Origin: Pseudomonas sp. CC6-YY-74
Lineage (GTDB): Bacteria > Pseudomonadota > Gammaproteobacteria > Pseudomonadales > Pseudomonadaceae
NCBI RefSeq assembly: GCF_002025205.1
Contig: NZ_CP019947.1
Coordinates: 255,501-319,500 of the forward strand
Length of the DNA: 64,000 nucleotides
Direction: 5' to 3'
Part shown: positions 57,451 to 64,000 of the stretch, one piece after another
How positions within the stretch are numbered: position 1 is the first letter of the stretch
How the letters are laid out: every line of letters starts with the position of its first letter
The notes under the pieces: generated by a model
What the model was told of the DNA's origin: nothing
Database searches by the model: none
What the model saw: only the letters and a program-made list of their open reading frames with translations
Made by a program: the position numbers and the translations under genes

Positions 57451-57837
57451 TCACGCCAGGGTCAGCGGGTAGCGGGACAGCTCGGGCGTTGTGGGCGCGC
57501 TCTGGCTGCCGGCGCTGAACGCGTCGGCGAGCAGCATCAGGGTCAAGCGATCGACTTTCTTCGGTTCGGCGTTGAGTCTGAGACCCAGCTCGAGCTGGCG
57601 TTGCGCGATGAAGTCCTGGGCACCGCTGTCTTGCTCGATAGCCGCGGGCGCTATTGCTGCGCTTGCCTGCGGTTCGCCTGGCGCCTCGGCGGTAACCAAC
57701 GGCTGCTGGTCCGAGATCACCCGGCTCAACAGGATCTGGAAATCCAGATAGGCGCGAATGTCTGCCGGGCTGTTGCCGCTCGGGTTGCTGCTATAGGCCG
57801 GCAGTGCGGTGCTGGGAGCGGAAACGCCATTAACCAT
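57451..57837 (-). CDS. Conserved hypothetical protein
   Basis: About 128 residues from ATG 57837 (MVNGVSAPST), Ala/Pro/Ser-rich in the first half, with a helical second half (FIAQRQLELGLRLNAEPKK, LTLMLLADAFSAGS). The frame continues upstream but that part lies in a segment duplicated at 59720-59880, so the later start is preferred. No family recognised. Confidence 0.5.
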   Translation of the reverse strand: MVNGVSAPSTALPAYSSNPSGNSPADIRAYLDFQILLSRVISDQQPLVTAEAPGEPQASAAIAPAAIEQDSGAQDFIAQRQLELGLRLNAEPKKVDRLTLMLLADAFSAGSQSAPTTPELSRYPLTLA

Positions 57838-58085
57838 AAGGAACTCGGTGCGGCCGCTAGGGGCCAAGTCGGGCAACATGCCGCGCACCTGGTTATCGGC
57901 CGCTTAGCGACCGGGTTGAACATTTATCGAGCATATTTGCCGACGAGTAACCCACGGCCTAGTGCCACAATGGCTAGGGAAGCCCTGGCCGAGCACGCTG
58001 CTGCATGGGGTTGTCAGCAGCTGGCGGCGCGCTATTTGCCATGCGTGCAGGCGTCGCTGGCTTTCGTCGCGGGCGCGGCTGAGTA
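57835..58085. repeat. Diverged duplicate of the rsmJ 5' region
   Basis: From GAACTCGGTGCGGCCG onward this segment aligns with 59727 onward (GAACTTGGTCCGCCCG): shared blocks include ATGCCGCG, GAGCA-ATTT-CCGA-GA and GCCACAAT followed by GGAAGC-CTGGCC. Offset is about 1,880 bases. It holds a broken version of the start of rsmJ and no intact gene. Confidence 0.6.
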
Positions 58086-58169
58086 GCTTGGCCGGCCTTG
58101 AGGCTGTTGCGGCGCAGGGCGTCTGGTCTAAGGTGCACGCAGGTCGAAATCGAAATAGGAGCGATCGAT

Positions 58170-59000
58170 ATGTCTACTCAGGTGGAGCGTGGCGAGGCTT
58201 TGCGCAGCCTGCACCAGCGCGACGGGTTGTTCGTGCTGCCCAATCCCTGGGATGCCGGCTCGGCGAAGATGCTCGCGGCCCTGGGGTTTGAGGCGCTCGC
58301 TACGACCAGTGCCGGCTTGGCCTTTTCCCTGGGTCGCTGCGATGCAGAAGGTGCGATCAGTCGCCAGGAAGCCCTGGCTAACGCCCGCGCTATCGTCGAG
58401 GCGACGCCGCTGCCGGTGGCCGCCGATCTGGAGAACGGTTACGGCGATGACCCGCAGCACTGCGCCGAAACCATCGCCCTGGCGGCGCAGATCGGCCTGG
58501 TTGGCGGTTCCATCGAGGATGCCACGGGTGATGCGCAGTCGCCGATCTATCCCTTCGAACTGGCGGTCGAGCGGATCCAGGCGGCGGTCGCGGCAACCCG
58601 GCGCCTGCCGTTCACCTTCACCCTGGCGGCGCGGGCGGAAAATTACCTGCATGGTCGACCCGATCTGGACGACACCATCCGCCGCCTGGTGGCTTACGCC
58701 GAGGCGGGCGCCGATGTGCTCTATGCGCCGGGCCTGACGACCCGCGAGGAAATCCTGGCGCTGGTCACGGCCGTGGCGCCGCGCCCGGTCAACGTATTGG
58801 TGGGCTCGCCCAGCCTGCGGCTGTCGCTGGATGAGCTGGCCGAACTGGGGGTGAAACGCGTCAGTCTCGGCTCCGGTCTGGCGCGCGTTGCCTATGGCGC
58901 CTTCTTCCAGGCGGCGCAGGAATTGGCCGCTCACGGCAGCCTGCTGGCGACCGGCCAGGGCATGCCGTTCGAGCGCATCAACAATCTGTTCAAGGGCTGA
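58170..59000 (+). CDS. Isocitrate lyase/PEP mutase superfamily enzyme
   Basis: The 276-residue barrel enzyme has DGLFVLPNPWDAGSAKML, DLENGYGDD (metal-binding Asp region), GGSIEDATG and RAENYLHG, typical of the PEPM/ICL family, including carboxyvinyl-carboxyphosphonate-type and methylisocitrate lyase-like members. It is a C-C or C-P lyase of unknown substrate. ATG 58170 follows TAGGAG. Confidence 0.8.
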   Translation: MSTQVERGEALRSLHQRDGLFVLPNPWDAGSAKMLAALGFEALATTSAGLAFSLGRCDAEGAISRQEALANARAIVEATPLPVAADLENGYGDDPQHCAETIALAAQIGLVGGSIEDATGDAQSPIYPFELAVERIQAAVAATRRLPFTFTLAARAENYLHGRPDLDDTIRRLVAYAEAGADVLYAPGLTTREEILALVTAVAPRPVNVLVGSPSLRLSLDELAELGVKRVSLGSGLARVAYGAFFQAAQELAAHGSLLATGQGMPFERINNLFKG

Positions 59001-59004
59001 GGGT

Positions 59005-59694
59005 TTGCGTCGAGTTCTGCTACTGCTGGTTGTGTTGGGTATGTTTGGCGTGCCGCTGGCGGTCTATCGACAGTGGCTCGATGTGCCGCCGCGCTGGAAT
59101 CCCTGGGCGCCACTGGATATCCGGGCCACGCCAAACCTGCTGACCCCCTTCAAGCTCTGGCGCCTGGAGGCTGATCCTGTGCTCTGTCAGCAGGCCCTGG
59201 CCACGTCGCCGCTGCGTTATACGGCGCTGGCCGATAGCAGCCCGGCGGCGGACTGCCCGCTGCAGAATACCCTGCGGGTGCAGGCGTCCGAGGTGCGGTT
59301 CAGCAGCAGCTTTATTGCCACCTGCCCGCTGGCGGTGGCTTTTACCCTGTTCGAGCGGCATGCCTTGCAGCCTGCGGCCCAGGAGGCGTTCGGCCAGCCG
59401 GTGGTGCAGGTCGAGCATGTCGGCAGCTTCGCCTGCCGCAACATCGCGGGTAGCCAGCGCCGCAGCCAGCATGCCTCGGCCAATGCCCTGGATATCGTCG
59501 GTTTCCGCTTGCGCGACGGCCGGCGCATCAGCGTTCTGCGTGACTGGCCGAAAGACAGCGCCGAAGCGGGCTTCTTGCGCCTGGTGCATAAAGGCGCTTG
59601 CGCCAGCTTCAATGTCACGCTGGGGCCGGCGTACAACGTCGCCCATCGCGATCATTTTCATGTCGATATGGGGTTGCTGCGCATGTGCCGCTAG
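59005..59694 (+). CDS. Extensin-like C-terminal domain protein
   Basis: About 229 residues starting at TTG 59005. An N-terminal hydrophobic segment (LLLLVVLGMFGVPLAVY) anchors it in the membrane or exports it. The extensin-like domain follows with CPLAVAFTLFERHAL, FACRNIAG, HASANALDIVGFRL and AHRDHFHVDMG, a set resembling zinc-binding DD-peptidase-type folds. It is 4 bases from the PEPM gene. Role unknown, probably cell envelope. Confidence 0.7.
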   Translation: MRRVLLLLVVLGMFGVPLAVYRQWLDVPPRWNPWAPLDIRATPNLLTPFKLWRLEADPVLCQQALATSPLRYTALADSSPAADCPLQNTLRVQASEVRFSSSFIATCPLAVAFTLFERHALQPAAQEAFGQPVVQVEHVGSFACRNIAGSQRRSQHASANALDIVGFRLRDGRRISVLRDWPKDSAEAGFLRLVHKGACASFNVTLGPAYNVAHRDHFHVDMGLLRMCR

Positions 59695-59719
59695 TGCGTC
59701 CAGCAGTTAAATCAGCGCA

Positions 59720-59880
59720 AACATGACGAACTTGGTCCGCCCGGAAAGGGCCGGCTCTGGCAGAATGCCGCGTCAACGATGATCGACCGCATACAGGTCG
59801 AATTGAGTATTTTTTGAGCACATTTCCCGATGAATGACGAACGACCTGGCGCCACAATTCGCATGGAAGCTCTGGCCCCG
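59720..59880. repeat. Segment duplicated at 57835-58085
   Basis: The intact partner copy covers the leader and first codons of rsmJ. The two copies flank the PEPM-extensin gene pair as direct repeats. Confidence 0.6.
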
Positions 59881-60609
59881 CATCTGGCCGAGACTGCGGC
59901 GGGGTGGGCCGAACGCCTGGGCTTGCCGCAAAGCGGCGCGGCCGAGTTTGCCATGCAACTGGGCGAGCAGGGTTTGCAGCTGGTCGAGCTGGGGCCACAG
60001 GCGCCAGGGCCGGTGCGGGTGGATTTCGTCGAGGGCGCGGTGGCGCATCGCCGGCTATTCGGCGGTGGTACTGGGCAGATGATCGCCAAGGCGGTAGGCG
60101 TGCAGCCGGGCGTGCGGCCCCGCGTGCTGGATGCCACCGCCGGGCTGGGTCGCGATGCTTTCGTGCTGGCCAGCCTGGGCTGCAACCTGACCTTGATCGA
60201 GCGGCAGCCGTTGATTGCTGCGTTGCTGGAGGATGGCCTGGCCCGCGCCGCGGTCGATCGGGATGTGGGGCCGATAGTGGCGCACATGCGCCTGTTGACC
60301 GGCAACGCGATCGAGTTGATCCGCGAGTGGCAGGGCGAGCCGCCGCAGGTGATTTACCTCGACCCGATGTTTCCCCATCGCGACAAGAGTGCGCTGGTGA
60401 AAAAGGAAATGCGCCTGTTCCGCCCCTTCGTCGGTGACGACCTGGATGCCCCGGCCCTGCTGGCTGCAGCCTTGGCCCTGGCCAGCCACCGGGTGGTAGT
60501 CAAGCGCCCGCGCAAGGCGCCGGTCATCGACGGGGGCAAACCGACTTATGCGCTGGAAGGCAAAACCAGCCGCTACGACATCTATGCGCTGAAGAAACTG
60601 CAGGCGTGA
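59830..60609 (+). CDS. rsmJ: 16S rRNA m2G1516 methyltransferase RsmJ
   Basis: The 259-residue enzyme has the RsmJ pattern: [18 protein letters not shown], the SAM loop [24 protein letters not shown] and YLDPMFPHR near residue 176. It methylates N2 of G1516 in the 30S subunit. Start at ATG 59830 is supported by family length. Confidence 0.9.
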   Translation: MNDERPGATIRMEALAPHLAETAAGWAERLGLPQSGAAEFAMQLGEQGLQLVELGPQAPGPVRVDFVEGAVAHRRLFGGGTGQMIAKAVGVQPGVRPRVLDATAGLGRDAFVLASLGCNLTLIERQPLIAALLEDGLARAAVDRDVGPIVAHMRLLTGNAIELIREWQGEPPQVIYLDPMFPHRDKSALVKKEMRLFRPFVGDDLDAPALLAAALALASHRVVVKRPRKAPVIDGGKPTYALEGKTSRYDIYALKKLQA

Positions 60610-60644
60610 AGCGGTAAGCCGCAGTGCGGTTGAGACGGGGGTCG

Positions 60645-60795
60645 CCCGGATGCAATCCGGGAGAGGGTAGTTTCGGCATTCATCCGGCTGCGGACTGTCC
60701 GTAGGCTGCGCTCAACCCTACGCGGCCCGCAGCATCCTACAAAAGCCTCCGGGCGGCGCATTGGTGGTGCCCTGCGTTGCCCGGATGCAATCAGG
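60645..60795. repeat. Short direct repeats after rsmJ
   Basis: CCCGGATGCAATCCGGG at 60645-60661 and CCCGGATGCAATCAGG at 60780-60795 are near-identical, 135 bases apart. They flank about 120 GC-rich bases with no gene. Confidence 0.45.
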
Positions 60796-60803
60796 CAAGG
60801 TGC

Positions 60804-61442
60804 TCAGTCTGCCCGATAGGCGCGCACGAACATGTCTACCGCGCCCCGCACATGCTGCTCGGCGGTTTCGTCTTGTTGCGGGCTGGCGCAGCCGATCAAC
60901 AGGCGGAAGTTGGCGCCGCCCTTGATCAGGCAGAAGAACTGATCGGCGGCGCGGGGCGCATCGACGATGCGCAACTGGCCGGCCTGATCGGCCTTGCTCA
61001 GCAGGCGCTGCATCTCGTTGAGCAGGCGTTGCGGGCCGGCTTCGTAGAACATCTGCGACAGCTTGGGGTTCTGGCAGGCCAGGGCCACCATCAGCCGGTG
61101 CATCTCCACCGACTCGCGGCTGTTGATCAGTTTGTGCAGGCCGCGGCCGATATTCAGCAGCACGGTCTCGATGGGGGTGCCTTGCGCCAGGTCGAAGAAC
61201 AGTTCGGGTAACTGCTCCTCGCACTTGGCCTTCACCGCCGCGGAGAACAGGGTCTCCTTATCGGTGAAGTGGCTGTACACCGTCAGCTTGGACACCCCGG
61301 CTTCGGCGGCGATGGCGTCCATGCTGCTGCCGTCGTAGCCATTGCGCATGAATAGGTTTTTCGCCGCGTCGAGGATGGCCTGGCGCTTGACGAGGTCTTT
61401 TGGGCGGCCTGGGCCGCTGGGCGGTAACAACTTGTTTGGCAT
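60804..61442 (-). CDS. mexL: MexL-like TetR repressor of the efflux operon
   Basis: The 212-residue repressor (same length as P. aeruginosa MexL, from memory) has the TetR HTH SMDAIAAEAGVSKLTVYSHF near residues 40-59. It diverges from the mexJ-like gene, with a palindrome at 61485-61500 between them. It would repress that RND efflux operon. Confidence 0.75.
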   Translation of the reverse strand: MPNKLLPPSGPGRPKDLVKRQAILDAAKNLFMRNGYDGSSMDAIAAEAGVSKLTVYSHFTDKETLFSAAVKAKCEEQLPELFFDLAQGTPIETVLLNIGRGLHKLINSRESVEMHRLMVALACQNPKLSQMFYEAGPQRLLNEMQRLLSKADQAGQLRIVDAPRAADQFFCLIKGGANFRLLIGCASPQQDETAEQHVRGAVDMFVRAYRAD

Positions 61443-61484
61443 TGGCTGCTTTTAATACTGGACTGGTGAGTTTGCTATTTTTAC

Positions 61485-61500
61485 TATACCCGTCAGTATA
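61485..61500. promoter_or_regulatory. Operator of the mexL/mexJ-like divergent promoter
   Basis: TATACCCGTCAGTATA reads as TATAC-N6-GTATA, 34 bases before the mexJ-like start and in the shared promoter region. A TetR-dimer site in form. Confidence 0.6.
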
Positions 61501-61533
61501 AATATTCCAAACCTTCGCGAAAGGTCATCCATC

Positions 61534-62625
61534 ATGTTTCGCCATGCCTTGTTTGCCAGTCTCATCGTTCTGCTAGCTGCCTGTGGTCAGGGTGAGCCGG
61601 TCGAGCAGTCTATCCGTCCCGCCATGGTGGTGCAGCCGCAACCGGCGACCGAAATGATGGATGCCTATGCCGGAGCAGTGCGTGCGCGCCTGGAGCCTGA
61701 GCTGGCCTTCCGCATTGGCGGCAAGGTCGCCAAGCGCCTGGTCGAGGTGGGTGACCATGTGCGCAAGGATCAGTCGCTGGCCGAGCTGGATCCGCAGGAT
61801 GTGCGCTTGCAGCTCGAAGCCATGCGCGCGCAAGTCTCCGCGGCCGAGGCCAACCTGCAACTGGTGCGCGCCGAGCGCGACCGTTACAAGACCCTGCAGG
61901 GGCGTAACCTGGTCAGTCGCTCGCAATATGACAACGCTGAAAATCTCTACCGCTCGGGCGTGGCTCGCCTCAAGCAGATTAAAGCCGAATTCGATGTGGC
62001 CAGCAATCAGGCCGGTTACGCAGTATTGCGCGCCTCGCAGGATGGCGTGATTGCCCGGCGCATGGTCGAGGTCGGTCAGGTGGTGGCAGCGGGGCAGTCC
62101 GTGTTCACTCTGGCTGCCGATGGCGAGCGTGAGGTCTCGATCAACCTGCCCGAGCAAGCCTACGAGCGTTTCAAGGTCGACCAGCCAGTGGCGGTCGAAC
62201 TCTGGTCGCAGCCGGATCAGCGCTTCCCCGGGCGGATTCGCGAGATATCCCCGGCGGCCGACGCGCAGTCGCGCACCTTTGCCGCACGCGTGGCCTTCAG
62301 CGCAGGCAAGGTGCCGGCCGAGCTGGGCCAAAGTGCCCGGGTATTCATCTCCCATAACGGCGAAGTGCCGCTGTCGGTGCCGCTGTCGGCGCTGACTGCG
62401 GAGAAAGGCCAGCCCTACGTCTGGCTGGTCGACCCCAAGGACTCCACGCTCAAGCGCACGTATGTGCGCATCGGCGCTTATGCCGAGAACAGTGTGCCGG
62501 TGCTGGAAGGCCTGCAGGCGCAAGACTGGGTGGTCGCCGCCGGGGTGCAGGTGCTGCGCGAAGGCCAGCAGGTGCGTGCGGTCGACCGCGATAACCGCAC
62601 GGTCAAGCTGGCAGCCAAGGAGTAG
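61534..62625 (+). CDS. mexJ: MexJ-like RND efflux periplasmic adaptor lipoprotein
   Basis: The 363-residue adaptor has a lipobox (VLLAACG), lipoyl halves (FRIGGKVAKRLVEVGDHV and AVLRASQDGVIARRMVEVGQVV), a coiled-coil hairpin (about residues 90-150) and a beta-barrel domain. It links the inner-membrane pump with an outer membrane channel. It precedes the RND gene by 5 bases. Confidence 0.85.
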   Translation: MFRHALFASLIVLLAACGQGEPVEQSIRPAMVVQPQPATEMMDAYAGAVRARLEPELAFRIGGKVAKRLVEVGDHVRKDQSLAELDPQDVRLQLEAMRAQVSAAEANLQLVRAERDRYKTLQGRNLVSRSQYDNAENLYRSGVARLKQIKAEFDVASNQAGYAVLRASQDGVIARRMVEVGQVVAAGQSVFTLAADGEREVSINLPEQAYERFKVDQPVAVELWSQPDQRFPGRIREISPAADAQSRTFAARVAFSAGKVPAELGQSARVFISHNGEVPLSVPLSALTAEKGQPYVWLVDPKDSTLKRTYVRIGAYAENSVPVLEGLQAQDWVVAAGVQVLREGQQVRAVDRDNRTVKLAAKE

Positions 62626-62630
62626 CCTCG

Positions 62631-64000
62631 ATGGATTTCAACCTGTCCGCCTGGGCGCTGCGCAATCGTCAGATCGTGCTCTACATCATGTTGTTGCTGG
62701 CGGTGGTCGGCGGTATTTCCTATACCAAGCTGGGCCAGAGCGAAGACCCGCCGTTCACCTTCAAGGCCATGGTGGTGCGCACCAATTGGCCGGGGGCCAG
62801 CGCCGAGGAAGTCGCCAGCCAAGTCACCGAGCGCATCGAAAAAAAGCTGATGGAGACCGGCGAGTACGACAAGATCGTGTCCTTCTCGCGACCTGGCGAG
62901 TCCCAGGTAACCTTCATCGCGCGCGACTCGATGCATTCCGAGGAGATTCCCGACCTCTGGTACCAGGTGCGCAAGAAGGTCGGCGATATTCGCCACACCT
63001 TGCCCCCAGGTATTCAGGGGCCGTTCTTCAACGACGAGTTCGGCACCACCTTCGGCAATATCTATGCACTGACCGGCGCAGGTTTCGACTACGCGGTGCT
63101 CAAGGACTATGCCGACCGCATTCAGTTGCAGCTGCAACGGGTCAAGGATGTTGGCAAGGTCGATCTGGTCGGTCTGCAGGACGAGAAGATCTGGATCGAG
63201 TTGTCCAACACCAAGCTGGCCACCCTCGGCCTGCCGTTGGGCGTGGTCCAGCAGGCACTGGAAGAACAGAACGCGGTGGCGGCGGCCGGCTTCTTCGAAA
63301 CCGTCTCGGACCGTGTGCAACTGCGGGTGACCGGGCGCTTCGAGTCGGTCGAGGACATCCGCAACTTCCCGATCCGGGTGGCCGAGCGGACCTTCCGCAT
63401 CGGCGATGTAGCCGAGGTCAAACGCGGCTTCAACGACCCACCGGCGCCGCGCATGCGCTTCATGGGTGAAGACGCCATCGGCCTGGCCGTATCGATGAAG
63501 GCCGGCGGCGACATCCTGGTGCTGGGCAAGGCCCTGGAAATCGACTTCGCCCGCCTGCAGGAAACCCTGCCGGCCGGCATGCAGCTGCGCAAGGTCTCGG
63601 ATCAACCGGCGGCGGTGAAGACCGGCGTCGGCGAGTTCATCCGTGTGCTCACCGAGGCGGTGATCATCGTCCTGCTGGTGAGCTTTTTCTCCCTCGGTCT
63701 GCGCACCGGCCTGGTGGTGGCGCTGTCGATTCCGCTGGTGCTGGCGATGACCTTCGCCGCCATGTACTACCTGGGGATCGGCCTGCACAAGATCTCCCTC
63801 GGCGCGCTGGTGTTGGCGCTGGGGCTGATGGTCGACGACGCGATCATTGCCGTGGAGATGATGGCGATCAAGATGGAGCAGGGCTACGACCGCATCAAGG
63901 CGGCCAGCTATGCCTGGACCAGCACCGCCTTTCCGATGCTCACTGGGACCCTGATCACCGCCGCCGGCTTTCTGCCGATCGCCATCGCGCAGTCCGGCAC
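62631..64000 (+). CDS. mexK: MexK-like RND efflux pump (partial, 3' end beyond window)
   Basis: The visible 456 codons begin MDFNLSAWALRNRQIVLYIM and cover the first helix, the porter domain (SEDPPFTFKAMVVRTNWPGAS, IWIELSNTKLATLGL) and several transmembrane helices up to LALGLMVDDAIIAVEMM with the functional Asp pair (VDDAI). The family is about 1,020 residues, so the rest lies past 64000. With MexL and MexJ it forms an RND efflux operon. Confidence 0.85.
   Translation, partial: MDFNLSAWALRNRQIVLYIMLLLAVVGGISYTKLGQSEDPPFTFKAMVVRTNWPGASAEEVASQVTERIEKKLMETGEYDKIVSFSRPGESQVTFIARDSMHSEEIPDLWYQVRKKVGDIRHTLPPGIQGPFFNDEFGTTFGNIYALTGAGFDYAVLKDYADRIQLQLQRVKDVGKVDLVGLQDEKIWIELSNTKLATLGLPLGVVQQALEEQNAVAAAGFFETVSDRVQLRVTGRFESVEDIRNFPIRVAERTFRIGDVAEVKRGFNDPPAPRMRFMGEDAIGLAVSMKAGGDILVLGKALEIDFARLQETLPAGMQLRKVSDQPAAVKTGVGEFIRVLTEAVIIVLLVSFFSLGLRTGLVVALSIPLVLAMTFAAMYYLGIGLHKISLGALVLALGLMVDDAIIAVEMMAIKMEQGYDRIKAASYAWTSTAFPMLTGTLITAAGFLPIAIAQSG

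Overview
The window is a high-GC proteobacterial chromosome segment, almost certainly from a Pseudomonas-type gammaproteobacterium. The evidence is a ppc-adk-tsaB core block, a PchP-type phosphorylcholine phosphatase, a DUF1302/DUF1329 pair, RsmC and RsmJ, and a MexL/MexJ/MexK-like efflux set. Species cannot be fixed from sequence alone. No rRNA, tRNA, CRISPR array, prophage or IS transposase was seen.

Layout. 1-8 kb is housekeeping: acyltransferase, small conserved proteins, SRAP/YedK, an M48 lipoprotein, a SnoaL-like protein, a GDT1/TMEM165 cation exporter preceded by a recognisable yybP-ykoY (Mn2+) riboswitch, rsmC, a 2-hydroxyacid dehydrogenase and a LysE exporter. 8-17 kb holds an AlkK-like acyl-CoA ligase, a DUF1302-DUF1329 envelope pair and a MalT-like LuxR regulator broken by a single-base frameshift. 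17-24.7 kb is ppc, adk, pchP, tsaB, a small unknown gene and a frameshifted DUF72 gene. 24.7-28.4 kb is a TetR-controlled electrophile/aldehyde detoxification operon (YqhD-like, CurA-like, DJ-1/PfpI-like), with a matching operator in front of the TetR gene and in front of the operon.

28.4-57.4 kb looks like an accessory betaine-catabolism region. It contains a Rieske N-demethylase alpha subunit and its GbcB-like reductase, a StcD/DgcA-type N-methyl amine demethylase, a DHDPS-family lyase, an FAD amine oxidase, an aldehyde dehydrogenase, a divergent ProC homologue and a ProVWX importer. Proline betaine (stachydrine) is the most coherent substrate. A repeated palindrome (ATAAC-N5-GTTAT) beside the LysR gene, before the lyase operon and before proVWX suggests one regulon. 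Next come an MmgE/PrpD-SDR-SDR operon of unknown substrate, an overlapping response regulator / periplasmic binding protein / hybrid kinase trio, an NhaC antiporter and a GbdR-type AraC regulator.

Two AT-rich minus-strand genes (FRG-domain protein, and a protein with a HEPN-like RNxxxH motif) sit at 37.4-39.0 kb. Each is bounded by attC-like inverted repeats at the spacing expected of integron gene cassettes, with no integrase nearby. This is the most unusual element here and a candidate defence or toxin module. 57.4-64 kb returns to core genes: a PEP-mutase-family enzyme and an extensin-like protein flanked by two diverged copies of one segment, then rsmJ, mexL-, mexJ- and partial mexK-like genes.
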